In this document: positions 52,981 through 62,986 of the stretch, in pieces
Numbering within the stretch: position 1 is the stretch's first letter
Layout: the number at the start of each line of letters is the position of its first letter
DNA from: Candidatus Rhodoferax odensensis
Lineage (GTDB): Bacteria; Pseudomonadota; Gammaproteobacteria; Burkholderiales; Burkholderiaceae_C
DNA length: 64,000 bases
Direction of reading: 5' to 3'
Assembly: GCA_016718405.1 (NCBI GenBank)
Contig: JADKDJ010000033.1
Location: 310,001-374,000 of the forward strand
Position numbers and translations under genes: made by a program
Notes under the pieces: generated by a model
Told to the model about the DNA's origin: nothing
Databases searched by the model: none
What the model saw: only the letters and a program-made list of their open reading frames with translations

Positions 52981-55000
52981 GCCATACGAAATACGTCATC
53001 AAGACAAACACGCCCAGAATCATCGCCAGCGCGTAGTGATATAGGTAGCCGGTCTGGACCCGCCTGACGACTCCGGCGACCCAGCCGACGAGCTTCCAGG
53101 AGCCGTTGACCAATGCGCCATCGATCACTGCAACGTCTCCGCCCTTCCACAGGCCAACGCCCAAGGCGCGCGCGCCGCGTGCCAGCACGTTCTCGTTGAA
53201 CCAGTCCATGTAGTACTTATTCTCGAGCAGGGTGTAGATTGGCATCACCCGCGCCTTGATGGCGACGGGAAGAGCCGGACTGACCATGTACAGGTAGTAC
53301 GACGAGGCGACTCCTGCGACAGCAAGCCAGAACGGCGCCGTGCTCAGGGCGTGCATCGCCATTTGCGCGGGACCATGGAAGCCGGCACTGAACACGGCCA
53401 TGGCCTTGTGGGCTTCGGCGTTGACGAAGATCGCGTCCTTGAAAAAGTCGCCAATCAGCATCGGGCCGATGGTGAGGTAACCAATCACCACCGAGGGAAT
53501 GGCCAGCAAGATCAATGGCACGGTGACCACCCAGGGCGACTCATGCGGCACGTGTGGCGCGGCGTGATGGCCATGATGGTCAGCATGGTGGTCGTCATGG
53601 TGGGCGTCGGGGTTCTGTTCGAAGCGCTCCTTGCCATGGAAGACCAGGAAGTACATGCGAAACGAGTAGAAAGCGGTCACGAATACGCCAGCCAACACCG
53701 CGAAGTTGGCGAATCCGGCGCCGGGCAGATGCGTGGCGTGCACCGCCTCGATGATGCTGTCCTTCGAATAGAAACCGGCAAAAAACGGTGTGCCGATCAA
53801 GGCCAGAGAACCCAGCAGGGACGTGATCCAGGTAATGGGCATGTACTTGCGCAAGCCGCCCATCCAGCGGATGTCCTGGTTGTGGTGGCAACCCATGATG
53901 ACCGAGCCGGCGCCGAGAAACAGCAACGCTTTGAAGAAGGCGTGCGTCATCAGGTGAAAAACCGCTACTGAGTAGGCCGAGGCGCCCAACGCCACCGTCA
54001 TGTAGCCCAACTGCGACAGCGTGGAGTAGGCCACCACACGCTTGATGTCGTTTTGAATAATGCCCAGGAAGCCCATGAACAAGGCGGTGATGGCGCCAAC
54101 GACCAGCACGAAGTTCAATGCCGTGTCGCTCAGCTCAAACAACGGCGACATGCGGGCGACCATGAAGATGCCGGCCGTCACCATGGTGGCGGCATGAATC
54201 AGCGCCGAGATGGGGGTGGGACCCTCCATCGAATCGGGCAACCACACATGCAAGGGGAACTGCGCCGACTTGCCCATGGCCCCGATGAACAAACAAATGC
54301 AAATCACGGTGATCAACATCCAGTCCGTGCCCGGAAAGCTGAGCTTGGCCAGCTCGCCGGCTTTGCCGAAAACCTCGGTGTAGTTCAAACTACCGGAGAA
54401 GGCCACGATCAGGCCGATGCCGAGAATGAACCCAAAGTCCCCGACTCGATTGACCAGAAACGCCTTCATGTTGGCGAAGATCGCGCTAGGCTTGTTGTAC
54501 CAGAAGCCAATCAGCAGGTAGGACACCAGGCCGACCGCCTCCCAGCCGAAGAACAACTGCAGCATGTTGTTGCTCATGACCAGCATCAACATCGAAAACG
54601 TGAACAGCGAGATGTAGGCAAAGAACCGGTTGTAGCCCTCGTCCTCTTCCATGTAGCCAATGGTGTAGAGATGCACCATCAGCGACACGAAAGTGACGAC
54701 GCACATCATCATTGCCGTCAGGCCGTCGACCAAAAAGCCAACCTCCATCTTGAGGTTGCCGACCACCATCCAGGTGTAGAGGGTTTCATTGAAGCGCGCG
54801 CCTTCCAGCGCCACGCTCTTGAGCACCAGGGCCGACAACACAAAGGAAATGAACACCCCCAGAATGGTCAGCGAGTGCGAAACGCGCCGTCCAATCCAGT
54901 TGCCACCAAACTTGGTTCCTAAGATTCCAGCAAGCACCGCGCCCACCAAAGGCGCCATTGGCACGGCCAACAAGGTCGAAGCGGACAGGGTTTGAGACAT
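52970..55000 (-). CDS. nuoL: NADH-quinone oxidoreductase subunit L
   Basis: The 676-residue largest antiporter-like subunit of complex I has a long C-terminal lateral helix. It includes the conserved LLIGFWYNKPSA segment, the FPLHVWLPDSMEGPTPISAL motif and a His-rich loop (residues near 475-500, DAHHDDHHADHHGHHA) that is common in betaproteobacterial NuoL. The ATG at 55000 (MSQTLSASTLLAVP) lies 4 nt after nuoK. Its last codons and stop fall inside the second copy of the 45-bp duplication. Confidence 0.97.
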   Translation of the reverse strand: MSQTLSASTLLAVPMAPLVGAVLAGILGTKFGGNWIGRRVSHSLTILGVFISFVLSALVLKSVALEGARFNETLYTWMVVGNLKMEVGFLVDGLTAMMMCVVTFVSLMVHLYTIGYMEEDEGYNRFFAYISLFTFSMLMLVMSNNMLQLFFGWEAVGLVSYLLIGFWYNKPSAIFANMKAFLVNRVGDFGFILGIGLIVAFSGSLNYTEVFGKAGELAKLSFPGTDWMLITVICICLFIGAMGKSAQFPLHVWLPDSMEGPTPISALIHAATMVTAGIFMVARMSPLFELSDTALNFVLVVGAITALFMGFLGIIQNDIKRVVAYSTLSQLGYMTVALGASAYSVAVFHLMTHAFFKALLFLGAGSVIMGCHHNQDIRWMGGLRKYMPITWITSLLGSLALIGTPFFAGFYSKDSIIEAVHATHLPGAGFANFAVLAGVFVTAFYSFRMYFLVFHGKERFEQNPDAHHDDHHADHHGHHAAPHVPHESPWVVTVPLILLAIPSVVIGYLTIGPMLIGDFFKDAIFVNAEAHKAMAVFSAGFHGPAQMAMHALSTAPFWLAVAGVASSYYLYMVSPALPVAIKARVMPIYTLLENKYYMDWFNENVLARGARALGVGLWKGGDVAVIDGALVNGSWKLVGWVAGVVRRVQTGYLYHYALAMILGVFVLMTYFVWLNK

Positions 55001-55004
55001 CTTG

Positions 55005-55313
55005 TTAACCCTTGAGCGTATTGAGTTCGTCCACGTTGATGCTGGACTTGTTACGGAACAGCAGCACCAGTATGGCCAGCCCGATGGCGGACTCGGCGGC
55101 GGCAACCGTCAGGATGAAGAACACGAAGATCTGACCGTGCAGGTCACCCAGGTAGTACGAAAACGCCACGAAATTCGTGTTGACTGCCAGCAGCATCAGC
55201 TCGATCGCCATCAACAACACAATCAGGTTCTTGCGATTGAGAAAGATACCGATCACCGACAGCGCGAACAAGATCGCACCAAGCGTCAGAAAGTGTCCCA
55301 GTGTGAGCGTCAT
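55005..55313 (-). CDS. nuoK: NADH-quinone oxidoreductase subunit K
   Basis: This 102-residue membrane subunit has three spans. The conserved glutamates are in LLMAIELMLLAVN and the AAAESAIGLAILV segment. It begins MTLTLGHFLTLGAILF and overlaps the nuoJ stop by 4 nt. The length is standard. Confidence 0.97.
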   Translation of the reverse strand: MTLTLGHFLTLGAILFALSVIGIFLNRKNLIVLLMAIELMLLAVNTNFVAFSYYLGDLHGQIFVFFILTVAAAESAIGLAILVLLFRNKSSINVDELNTLKG

Positions 55314-55957
55314 GCTTTGTTCTCCGTCGTCGGCTCGGCACCCTGCTGCGGTGCAGTGGTTTGAGTCGCCGCCATCTTGAGCACAGTCATCCGGTCTCTG
55401 GATTTGACCCGCACCTGATCGCCTGGGCTGACGTACTTGGTGTCCTTGCGTTGACGCAGCGTCAACGCAATGGCAGCAATCATCGCCACCAACAGGATTG
55501 CCGCGGCGACTTCCAGTGGGTATACGTACTGCGTATAAAGCAGTTTGCCAAGTTCCTTGGTATTGGAGACCTGCGCCGCTGCCTGCCCCGCCGCCAGCGG
55601 TGCGGCGACCGGCTCAAAACCTTTCATCAGCACCGCTGCCATTTCCAGCGCGATCACCACGCCCATCAGCGCAGCCAGCGGGAAGTGTTTCCAGAATCCC
55701 TGGCGAATACTGTCGATGTTGATATCGAGCATCATCACCACAAACAGGAACAACACCATCACCGCACCCACATACACCAGCACCAGCGTGATGGACAGAA
55801 ATTCGGCCTTGAGCAGCATCCAGACCATCGCGGCCTGAAAAAACGCCAGCACCAGATACAGCGCGGCGTGCACCGGATTGCGAGCCGTGATGACCCGAAA
55901 CGCGGCGAACAGCAGCACCGTCGAAAACATGTAAAACAGACCCGTCTTGACATCCAT
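55310..55957 (-). CDS. nuoJ: NADH-quinone oxidoreductase subunit J
   Basis: The 215-residue membrane subunit has five spans, with YVGAVMVLFLFVVMML in the conserved third span. The C-terminal tail after about residue 175 is polar and variable. It is 26 nt after nuoI and overlaps nuoK by 4 nt. Confidence 0.96.
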   Translation of the reverse strand: MDVKTGLFYMFSTVLLFAAFRVITARNPVHAALYLVLAFFQAAMVWMLLKAEFLSITLVLVYVGAVMVLFLFVVMMLDINIDSIRQGFWKHFPLAALMGVVIALEMAAVLMKGFEPVAAPLAAGQAAAQVSNTKELGKLLYTQYVYPLEVAAAILLVAMIAAIALTLRQRKDTKYVSPGDQVRVKSRDRMTVLKMAATQTTAPQQGAEPTTENKA

Positions 55958-55983
55958 GGCTATAGCTTCTTTCTTGCGACCGG

Positions 55984-56505
55984 TCAGCGGTACTTGGCGT
56001 CAGCCGCCTTGGCTGCCGCGACATCGCGCTCGTAGCGATCCCCCACGGCCAAGAGCATGTCCTTGGTGAAGTACAGATCACCGCGCTTTTCGCCGTGGTA
56101 CTCCAGGATGTGGGTTTCGACGATCGAATCCACCGGGCAGCTCTCTTCGCAGAAACCGCAGAAGATGCACTTGGTCAGGTCAATGTCGTAGCGCGTGGTG
56201 CGGCGCGAGCCATCGGCGCGCACATCGGACTCAATCGTGATCGCCATCGCCGGGCACACCGCCTCGCACAGCTTGCAGGCAATGCAGCGTTCTTCGCCGT
56301 TGTCATAACGGCGCAACGCATGCAAACCGCGAAAGCGCGGACTCAAAGGCGTTTTCTCTTCCGGGTACTGCAAGGTGACCTTGCGCCGGAACGCATAGCG
56401 CCCGGTCAGTGCCATACCCTTGAACAACTCCAGCAACAAAAAGCTGGACAAGAAGTCCTTGAGCGAGAAAGCAGAAGGGGTCGCGCGGGGAGTTACTGAA
56501 GACAT
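55984..56505 (-). CDS. nuoI: NADH-quinone oxidoreductase subunit I
   Basis: This 173-residue peripheral subunit holds clusters N6a and N6b. Two ferredoxin motifs are present: CIACKLCEAVCP and CIFCGFCEESCP. An N-terminal amphipathic helix region (FLLLELFKGMALTGRYAF) is included. The ATG at 56505 is chosen over the longer open frame because it gives the family N-terminus; it is 11 nt after nuoH. Confidence 0.96.
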   Translation of the reverse strand: MSSVTPRATPSAFSLKDFLSSFLLLELFKGMALTGRYAFRRKVTLQYPEEKTPLSPRFRGLHALRRYDNGEERCIACKLCEAVCPAMAITIESDVRADGSRRTTRYDIDLTKCIFCGFCEESCPVDSIVETHILEYHGEKRGDLYFTKDMLLAVGDRYERDVAAAKAADAKYR

Positions 56506-56516
56506 AGGTGACTCCG

Positions 56517-57599
56517 CTACTTCCAGATGTTGAACGAGGTTTGCATCCACGCGCCGATCACCACCAGCCACACCAGCGTGACCGGAATGAACACTTTCCA
56601 GCCCAGACGCATGATCTGGTCATAACGAAAACGCGGGAACGTGGCTCGCACCCAGATGAACAGGCTCACCACCACGCAGGTCTTGACGCCCAGCCAGATC
56701 CAACCCGGAATCCAGTTGAACAAGGCGCTGTCCACCGGCGACAACCAACCGCCCAGGAACATCACCGCCGCGAGAATCGAGATCAGCCACATGTTGGCGT
56801 ATTCGGCCAGGTAGAACATGGCATACGACATGCCCGAGTACTCGACCATATGCCCGGCCACGATTTCGGCTTCGCCCTCGACCACGTCAAACGGATGCCG
56901 ATTGGTCTCGGCCAAGCCGGAGATGATGTAGACCACAAAAATCGGCAGCAGCGGGAGCCAGTTCCAGGACAGGAAGTTCAAGCCCTTCTGAGCGAAGTAG
57001 CCCTGGCCCTGACCGGTCACGATGTCGGTCAGGTTCATGCTGCTGGAGATCATCAGCACCACCACCAGACAGAAACCCATCGCGATTTCGTAACTGACCA
57101 TCTGTGCCGATGCACGCATCGCCCCAAGGAAAGAGTACTTCGAGTTGGACGCCCAACCGGAAATCACCACGCCATAGACCTCCATCGAGGTGATCGCCAT
57201 CACGAACAGCAAGCCTGCGTTGATGTTGGCCAGGGCCAGGTCCGGACCAAACGGGATCACCGCCCACGCCGCCATCGCTGGCATGATGGTGAGCACCGGC
57301 CCCAGTAGGAACAGGCCCTTGCTGGCTGCGCTGGGCACCAAAATCTCCTTGCCGAGCAACTTGAGCGCGTCGGCAATTGGCTGCAGCAGGCCCCACGGAC
57401 CGACTCGATTCGGACCGAGACGCACCTGCATCCAGCCCAGAAACTTGCGCTCCCACAGGGTGAGGTAGGCCACCAGCGCAAACAGCGGCAGAACCACCAC
57501 CACGATCTTGATCAAGGTCCAGATCACCGGCCAGACCCAGCCCGTCCACCAAGAGGCCGCTATCAGGCCCTGCCCGAACGCAAATAGAGCGTCAATCAT
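56517..57599 (-). CDS. nuoH: NADH-quinone oxidoreductase subunit H
   Basis: The 360-residue membrane subunit forms part of the quinone site. RLGPNRVGPWGLLQPIADAL, the AETNRHPFDVVEGEAEIVAG loop and the C-terminal RATFPRFRYDQIMRLGWKV are all diagnostic. It overlaps the nuoG stop by 4 nt. Confidence 0.97.
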   Translation of the reverse strand: MIDALFAFGQGLIAASWWTGWVWPVIWTLIKIVVVVLPLFALVAYLTLWERKFLGWMQVRLGPNRVGPWGLLQPIADALKLLGKEILVPSAASKGLFLLGPVLTIMPAMAAWAVIPFGPDLALANINAGLLFVMAITSMEVYGVVISGWASNSKYSFLGAMRASAQMVSYEIAMGFCLVVVLMISSSMNLTDIVTGQGQGYFAQKGLNFLSWNWLPLLPIFVVYIISGLAETNRHPFDVVEGEAEIVAGHMVEYSGMSYAMFYLAEYANMWLISILAAVMFLGGWLSPVDSALFNWIPGWIWLGVKTCVVVSLFIWVRATFPRFRYDQIMRLGWKVFIPVTLVWLVVIGAWMQTSFNIWK

Positions 57600-59728
57600 G
57601 CTGCCACCTCCTGGATCGCGGCTGCCTTGGCATCTGCCGTCAGCTGCAAGGACGTAGCCCGCCGCACGATCGACTCAAGCGCGTAAATCGACGCAACCAC
57701 CGGCTCGCGGGCCGCTGGGCTCAGGTCGATGCTGGCCTTGGTCGCATTGCTGAGCAACGCTGGGCCCAAATGCGTTTGGTCGGCCGGTGGCAATCCGCAC
57801 ACTTTATCCAGCACATCCTGGGACGAATTGAAATCGAATCCCGGCACATCCAGCAAAGTGGCCAGCACCCGCAGCACCTTCCAGCCCGGACGCGTCTCGC
57901 CCAGAGGCTTAACCACCGCATGGAAACTCTGCACCCGCCCCTCAGCATTGATGAACGTGCCCGAAGTCTCAGTAAACGGCGCAATCGGCAGCAGCACGTC
58001 TGAGAACGCCATGTTGGCCTTGAAGGGACTCATGGTCACGACCAGCTTGGCTTGGCGCAACGCGGCAGCGGCGGCTGAGCCCGCAGCGGAGTCGAACTCC
58101 GGCTCGACGTTGAGCAGCAGCACCGCCTTGAGACCACCGGCGAGCATTTGAGCGGCATGCAGACCGCCCTCGCCCGGTAGAGCCCCGGCCAGCTGGGCGC
58201 CCACTGTGTTGGCGGCCTCGGTGAGAAAACCGACCGTCGCGCCGGTCTGTTCACCCAGCCAGTTGGCAAGCGCCAGCAAACTCGACGCCTTGGAATGATG
58301 TGCCGCAGCATTGCCGAGCAAAATTGCCTTGTTATCGCCGCCCAACATCGACTTGGCAATCGCCTTGGCCGCGTCGGTGGCCGTTCCCTGGCTGGGCGGG
58401 GCAACGCCCTTCTCCAGTGCCACAGCGGCAGCCACATCAGCCAGCCCTTGCACCCAGGTGGCACAGGGTGCCAGAAGCGTGTTGGCAACCGGCATCGCCC
58501 AATCGCGCGACGCGCTGTCGATGGCGTTGACGGCACAGCCCCTGCGAGCGGCCTGGCGGATGCGCTGGGCAAACAGCGGGTGATCCTTGCGCAAATTCGA
58601 GCCCACGACCAGCACGCGCTGTAGAGTCGACAGCGACGCAATCGATGTACCCAGGAACTGCACGCCCTCCGATTTGGTGAAATCAGCGTTACGCAGGCGG
58701 TAATCAATGTTCTGGCTGCCCAAGCCGCGCATCAAGGCACTGGCCAGACACAACTCTTCCAGTGTGCTGTGCGGGCTGGCCAAGGCGCCAATGCTGTTGC
58801 CACCCTGTTCAGCACTGACTTGCTTCAAGCGGTTGGCGACAAACTCCAGAGCGGTTTGCCAATCGACGGTCTTCCACTGTCCGTCCTGCTTGAGCATGGG
58901 CGCAGTCAGTCGCTCATCGCTGTTGAGCGCCTCGTACGAGAAGCGATCGCGGTCGGCAATCCAGCACTCATTGACGGCTTCATTCTCCAGCGGCACCACA
59001 CGCATCACACGGTGGTTCTTGACCTGAACAATCAGGTTGGCGCCGGTCGAGTCATGCGGGCTAACCGACTTGCGGCGTGACAGCTCCCAGGTCCGGGCGC
59101 TGTAGCGAAACGGTTTGCTGGTGAGCGCGCCAACCGGGCAGATGTCGATCATGTTGCCCGACAGCTCGGAGTCGATGGTCTGACCAACAAAGGTCTCGAT
59201 CTCGGCGTGTTCGCCACGGTGCGACATGCCAAGCTCCATGACCCCGGCCATCTCCTGACCAAAGCGCACGCAGCGGGTGCAGTGGATGCAGCGACTCATC
59301 TCCTGCATGGAGACCAAAGGACCGACGTCCTTGACCGCGACCACCCGTTTTTCTTCCTCGTAGCGCGAAGCGCCTGCGCCATAACCCACCGCCAGGTCTT
59401 GCAGCTGGCATTCGCCACCCTGGTCGCAAATTGGGCAGTCCAAGGGATGGTTGATGAGCAAGAACTCCATCACCGACTTCTGCGCCTTGACGGCCTTGTC
59501 GGAGCGGGTGCGCACAATCATGCCCTGTGTTACCGGCGTAGCGCACGCCGGCATCGGCTTGGGCATCTTCTCCACATCGACCAAGCACATGCGGCAGCTT
59601 GCCGCGATGCTCAGCTTCTTGTGATAACAAAAGTGCGGGATATAGGTGCCTGCCTTCTCGGCCGCATGCATGATCATGCTGCCTTCGACAATGTCCACCT
59701 TCTTGCCGTCAAGTTCAATTTCAATCAT
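57596..59728 (-). CDS. nuoG: NADH-quinone oxidoreductase subunit G
   Basis: The 710-residue peripheral-arm subunit has an N-terminal [2Fe-2S] domain (HFCYHKKLSIAASCRMCLVD with a later Cys in PACATPV), the His/Cys cluster HPLDCPICDQGGECQLQD, and the ferredoxin-like RCIHCTRCVRFGQEM. A molybdopterin-oxidoreductase-like domain follows. It is 9 nt after nuoF. Confidence 0.96.
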   Translation of the reverse strand: MIEIELDGKKVDIVEGSMIMHAAEKAGTYIPHFCYHKKLSIAASCRMCLVDVEKMPKPMPACATPVTQGMIVRTRSDKAVKAQKSVMEFLLINHPLDCPICDQGGECQLQDLAVGYGAGASRYEEEKRVVAVKDVGPLVSMQEMSRCIHCTRCVRFGQEMAGVMELGMSHRGEHAEIETFVGQTIDSELSGNMIDICPVGALTSKPFRYSARTWELSRRKSVSPHDSTGANLIVQVKNHRVMRVVPLENEAVNECWIADRDRFSYEALNSDERLTAPMLKQDGQWKTVDWQTALEFVANRLKQVSAEQGGNSIGALASPHSTLEELCLASALMRGLGSQNIDYRLRNADFTKSEGVQFLGTSIASLSTLQRVLVVGSNLRKDHPLFAQRIRQAARRGCAVNAIDSASRDWAMPVANTLLAPCATWVQGLADVAAAVALEKGVAPPSQGTATDAAKAIAKSMLGGDNKAILLGNAAAHHSKASSLLALANWLGEQTGATVGFLTEAANTVGAQLAGALPGEGGLHAAQMLAGGLKAVLLLNVEPEFDSAAGSAAAAALRQAKLVVTMSPFKANMAFSDVLLPIAPFTETSGTFINAEGRVQSFHAVVKPLGETRPGWKVLRVLATLLDVPGFDFNSSQDVLDKVCGLPPADQTHLGPALLSNATKASIDLSPAAREPVVASIYALESIVRRATSLQLTADAKAAAIQEVAA

Positions 59729-59737
59729 GTTGCTTGC

Positions 59738-61105
59738 TCACTTGGAGGCCGGTGCCACCGCCGATGCCGCCGCGCATGTCTTGCTGGCAACGTGCTGTTC
59801 GAATTCATGACGGAAATGCTTGATCATGGCCCTCACCGGCATCGCGGCGGCGTCACCCAAGGCGCAAATCGTGCGGCCCATGATGCTCTCGGCCACGTTG
59901 TCGAGCAGGTCCATGTCGGCCGCGCGTCCCTTGCCGTCTTCAATGCGGTCCACCACGCGTGACAGCCAGCCAGTGCCCTCGCGGCACGGCGTGCATTGAC
60001 CACAGGACTCGTGCATGTAGAAGTAGCTCAAGCGTTGCAGCGCCTTGACCATGCAACGACTGTCATCCATCACGATGACCGCCCCCGAACCCAGCATGGA
60101 GCCGGCCTTGGCAATCGAGTCGTAATCCATGGTGCAGGCCATCATGATGTCTGCCGGCAGCACCGGCGACGACGACCCGCCTGGAATGACGGCCTTGAGC
60201 TGGCGCCCCTTGCGCACGCCGCCTGCGAGTTCGAGCAGTTTGGCAAACGGCGTGCCCATCGGCACCTCGTAGTTGCCGGGCTTCTCGACATCACCGCTGA
60301 CCGAGTAGATCTTGGTGCCGCCGTTGTTGGGCTTGCCGCAGGCCAGGTAGGCCGCCCCGCCGTTGCGGATGATCCACGGCACCGCAGCAAAGGTCTCGGT
60401 GTTGTTGATGGTGGTGGGCTTGCCATACAGGCCAAAACTGGCTGGAAACGGGGGCTTGAAGCGGGGCTGTCCCTTCTTGCCTTCGAGCGACTCCAGCAGC
60501 GCGGTTTCTTCGCCGCAGATGTAGGCACCAAAACCGTGCGCCGCATGAAGCTGGAAATTGAAGCCACTACCCAGGATGGCATTGCCAAGATAACCGGCAG
60601 CACGCGCCTCTTCCAGCGCCGCCTCAAATCGTTCGTAGGCGGAGAAGATCTCGCCGTGAATGTAGTTGTAGCCCACCGTGATGCCCATCGCGTAAGCGGC
60701 AATGATCATGCCCTCGATCACGATGTGCGGGTTGTACATCAGGATGTCGCGGTCCTTGCAGGTACCGGGCTCACCCTCGTCCGAATTGCACACCAGGTAC
60801 TTCTGACCCGGGAACTGGCGCGGCATGAAGCTCCACTTCAGGCCAGTGGGAAAGCCCGCGCCACCACGCCCGCGCAGGCCGGACTCCTTGACGGTGGCGA
60901 TCACCTGATCCTGGGTCAGCGCCGGCGCACCGTCCAGACCCAGCACCTTGCGCAGCGCCTGATAGCCACCACGCGCTTCGTAGTCCTTGAGCTGCCAGTT
61001 GCTTCCGTTCAGTCCCGCATAGATTTGCGGTTCGATATGGCGATCATGGAAACAGGTCTGAACACCGGTCGCGGTAAACTGCGCCAGCACTTGCTGTGCA
61101 TTCAT
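59738..61105 (-). CDS. nuoF: NADH-quinone oxidoreductase subunit F
   Basis: The 455-residue NADH- and FMN-binding subunit has GLRGRGGAGFPTGLKWSF for nucleotide and FMN binding and ESCGQCTPCREGTGW for cluster N3. The ATG at 61105 overlaps the nuoE stop by 4 nt and yields the usual N-terminus; the longer open frame is not coding. Confidence 0.97.
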   Translation of the reverse strand: MNAQQVLAQFTATGVQTCFHDRHIEPQIYAGLNGSNWQLKDYEARGGYQALRKVLGLDGAPALTQDQVIATVKESGLRGRGGAGFPTGLKWSFMPRQFPGQKYLVCNSDEGEPGTCKDRDILMYNPHIVIEGMIIAAYAMGITVGYNYIHGEIFSAYERFEAALEEARAAGYLGNAILGSGFNFQLHAAHGFGAYICGEETALLESLEGKKGQPRFKPPFPASFGLYGKPTTINNTETFAAVPWIIRNGGAAYLACGKPNNGGTKIYSVSGDVEKPGNYEVPMGTPFAKLLELAGGVRKGRQLKAVIPGGSSSPVLPADIMMACTMDYDSIAKAGSMLGSGAVIVMDDSRCMVKALQRLSYFYMHESCGQCTPCREGTGWLSRVVDRIEDGKGRAADMDLLDNVAESIMGRTICALGDAAAMPVRAMIKHFRHEFEQHVASKTCAAASAVAPASK

Positions 61106-61602
61106 CGCGTGCCTCCTGCTGAAGCCGACCGCAGGCCATCGACCAACTGGTCGAGCTTCTCTTCGCTCATGAAACTGCACATGGCCCGGTCATTGACCAA
61201 CATCACCGGTGAGTCGGCACAGGCACCCAGACATTCGCTCTGCTGCAAGGTAAACAGACCGTCGGCGGTGGTCTCACCCATGCGCACACCAAGCTTTCTC
61301 TCCAGATAATGCAGTGCCGTCTGACCGTCGCGCAACTGGCAGGGCAGATTGGTGCAAACGTTCAGCTTGTACTTGCCGCACTCATGTTGGCTGTACATGT
61401 TGTAGAACGTGGTCACCTCATGCACCGCCATCGGCGCCATGCCCAGATAGGCGGCAACCTCACGCTCGGCGTCGGCGCTGACAAAACCCAGCTCCTGCTG
61501 CACGATCGCCAGGCAGGCCATGACGGCCGACTGCGCCTGCTCGGCCGGGTATTTGGCAACTTCGCGGGCGAAGCGCGCCAATGTTTGTGCGCTAAAACTC
61601 AT
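61102..61602 (-). CDS. nuoE: NADH-quinone oxidoreductase subunit E
   Basis: The 166-residue thioredoxin-like subunit binds [2Fe-2S] cluster N1a through Cys residues in CTNLPCQLRDG and SECLGACADSPVMLVND. The length and N-terminus (MSFSAQTLARFAREVAKYPA) are standard. It is separated from nuoD by a 130-bp gap containing a structured repeat. Confidence 0.96.
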   Translation of the reverse strand: MSFSAQTLARFAREVAKYPAEQAQSAVMACLAIVQQELGFVSADAEREVAAYLGMAPMAVHEVTTFYNMYSQHECGKYKLNVCTNLPCQLRDGQTALHYLERKLGVRMGETTADGLFTLQQSECLGACADSPVMLVNDRAMCSFMSEEKLDQLVDGLRSASAGGTR

Positions 61603-61649
61603 TTCATCACTCCAGCCCGTGCCGACCGCAATGACTTAACCAAGCGAAC

Positions 61650-61730
61650 GCCGTGGAACCAGCTTTGCTGGGCCACTGGCGTTGCCCCCTTGAGGGGGAA
61701 GGTGCCGCAGGCACCACGGGGGGGAGCCAC
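61650..61730. repeat. Structured intergenic repeat between nuoD and nuoE
   Basis: Three consecutive perfect hairpins lie within about 60 bp: CCAGC-TTT-GCTGG (61659-61671), CCCCC-TTGA-GGGGG (61685-61698) and GTGCC-GCA-GGCAC (61702-61714), then a G-run. The sequence (GGGCCACTGGCGTTGCCCCC) matches, from memory, a dispersed intergenic repeat abundant in Comamonadaceae. It accounts for most of the only large nuoB-K gap. Confidence 0.7.
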
Positions 61731-61732
61731 GT

Positions 61733-62986
61733 TCATCGGTCAATCTCTCCAAACACAATGTCCATGGTGCCGATGATGGACACCGCATCGGCGATCATGT
61801 GACCGCTGGCCAACTCGTTGAGACCGGCAAGGTGCGCAAAGCCCGGCGGCCGGATCTTGAGCCGATAGGGCTTGTTGGCGCCGTCGCTCACTATGTAAAT
61901 GCCGAACTCGCCCTTGGGGTGTTCCACCGCCGCATAGGCCTCGCCTTCGGGAACATGAAACCCTTCCGTGAACAGCTTGAAGTGGTGAATCAGCTCTTCC
62001 ATGTTGGACTTCATGGATTCGCGGTCCGGTGGCGCCACCTTGTGGTTATCGGTAATCACGGGACCTGGGTTGACGCGCAGCCAATCGACGCACTGCTTGA
62101 TGATGCGGTTGGACTGCTTCATCTCCTCCATGCGCACCAGGTAACGGTCATACACGTCACCCGTCTTGCCCACCGGAATGTCGAAGTCTAGACGGTCATA
62201 CACGTCATAGGGCTGCTTCTTGCGAAGATCCCACGCCACACCCGATCCGCGCAGCATGGGGCCGGTGAAGCCCATGTTCAGCGCGCGCTCCGGTGTCACG
62301 ACTGCGATGTCGACCGTGCGCTGCTTCCAGATGCGGTTCTCGGTCAGCAGCGTGTGGTACTCAGCCAGGTAACCGGGAAAGCGTTGCGTGAAGTCGTCAA
62401 TGAAGTCCAGCAGCGAGCCGCTGCGATTCTTGTTGATCTGGTCAAGCGACTTCGGCGCGCGCACCTTGCTGGCCTTGTGTTGCGGCATGCTGTCAGGCAG
62501 ATCGCGGTACACGCCGCCGGGGCGAAAATAGGCCGCATGCATACGAGCGCCACTTGCGGCCTCGTACATGTCAAACAGGTCCTCGCGTTCGCGAAAGGTG
62601 TAGATCAGGATGGTGGAGCTGCCGCAGTCGTTGCCGTGCGAGCCCAACCACATCAGGTGATTGAGCAAGCGGGTGATCTCGGCGTACATCACCCGGATGT
62701 ACTGGGCACGGATCGGAACCGCAATGCCAAGCAGCTTCTCGATCGCCAAACAGTACGCGTGCTCATTGCACATCATCGAGACATAGTCCAGCCGATCCAT
62801 GTAGGGCAGCGCCTGGATATAGGTCTTGCTCTCGGCCAACTTTTCCGTAGCCCGATGCAGCAGACCAATATGAGGATCGGCACGCTGGATGACCTCGCCG
62901 TCAAGCTCCAGCACCAGGCGCAAGACGCCGTGCGCGGCCGGGTGCTGAGGGCCAAAATTCAGGGTGTAGTTCTTGATTTCAGCCAT
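61733..62986 (-). CDS. nuoD: NADH-quinone oxidoreductase subunit D
   Basis: The 417-residue 49-kDa subunit lies at the quinone site. NFGPQHPAAHGVLRLVLELD at the N-terminus, YMDRLDYVSMMCNEHAY and the C-terminal GTMDIVFGEIDR are diagnostic. Its ATG overlaps the nuoC stop by 8 nt. Confidence 0.98.
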   Translation of the reverse strand: MAEIKNYTLNFGPQHPAAHGVLRLVLELDGEVIQRADPHIGLLHRATEKLAESKTYIQALPYMDRLDYVSMMCNEHAYCLAIEKLLGIAVPIRAQYIRVMYAEITRLLNHLMWLGSHGNDCGSSTILIYTFREREDLFDMYEAASGARMHAAYFRPGGVYRDLPDSMPQHKASKVRAPKSLDQINKNRSGSLLDFIDDFTQRFPGYLAEYHTLLTENRIWKQRTVDIAVVTPERALNMGFTGPMLRGSGVAWDLRKKQPYDVYDRLDFDIPVGKTGDVYDRYLVRMEEMKQSNRIIKQCVDWLRVNPGPVITDNHKVAPPDRESMKSNMEELIHHFKLFTEGFHVPEGEAYAAVEHPKGEFGIYIVSDGANKPYRLKIRPPGFAHLAGLNELASGHMIADAVSIIGTMDIVFGEIDR

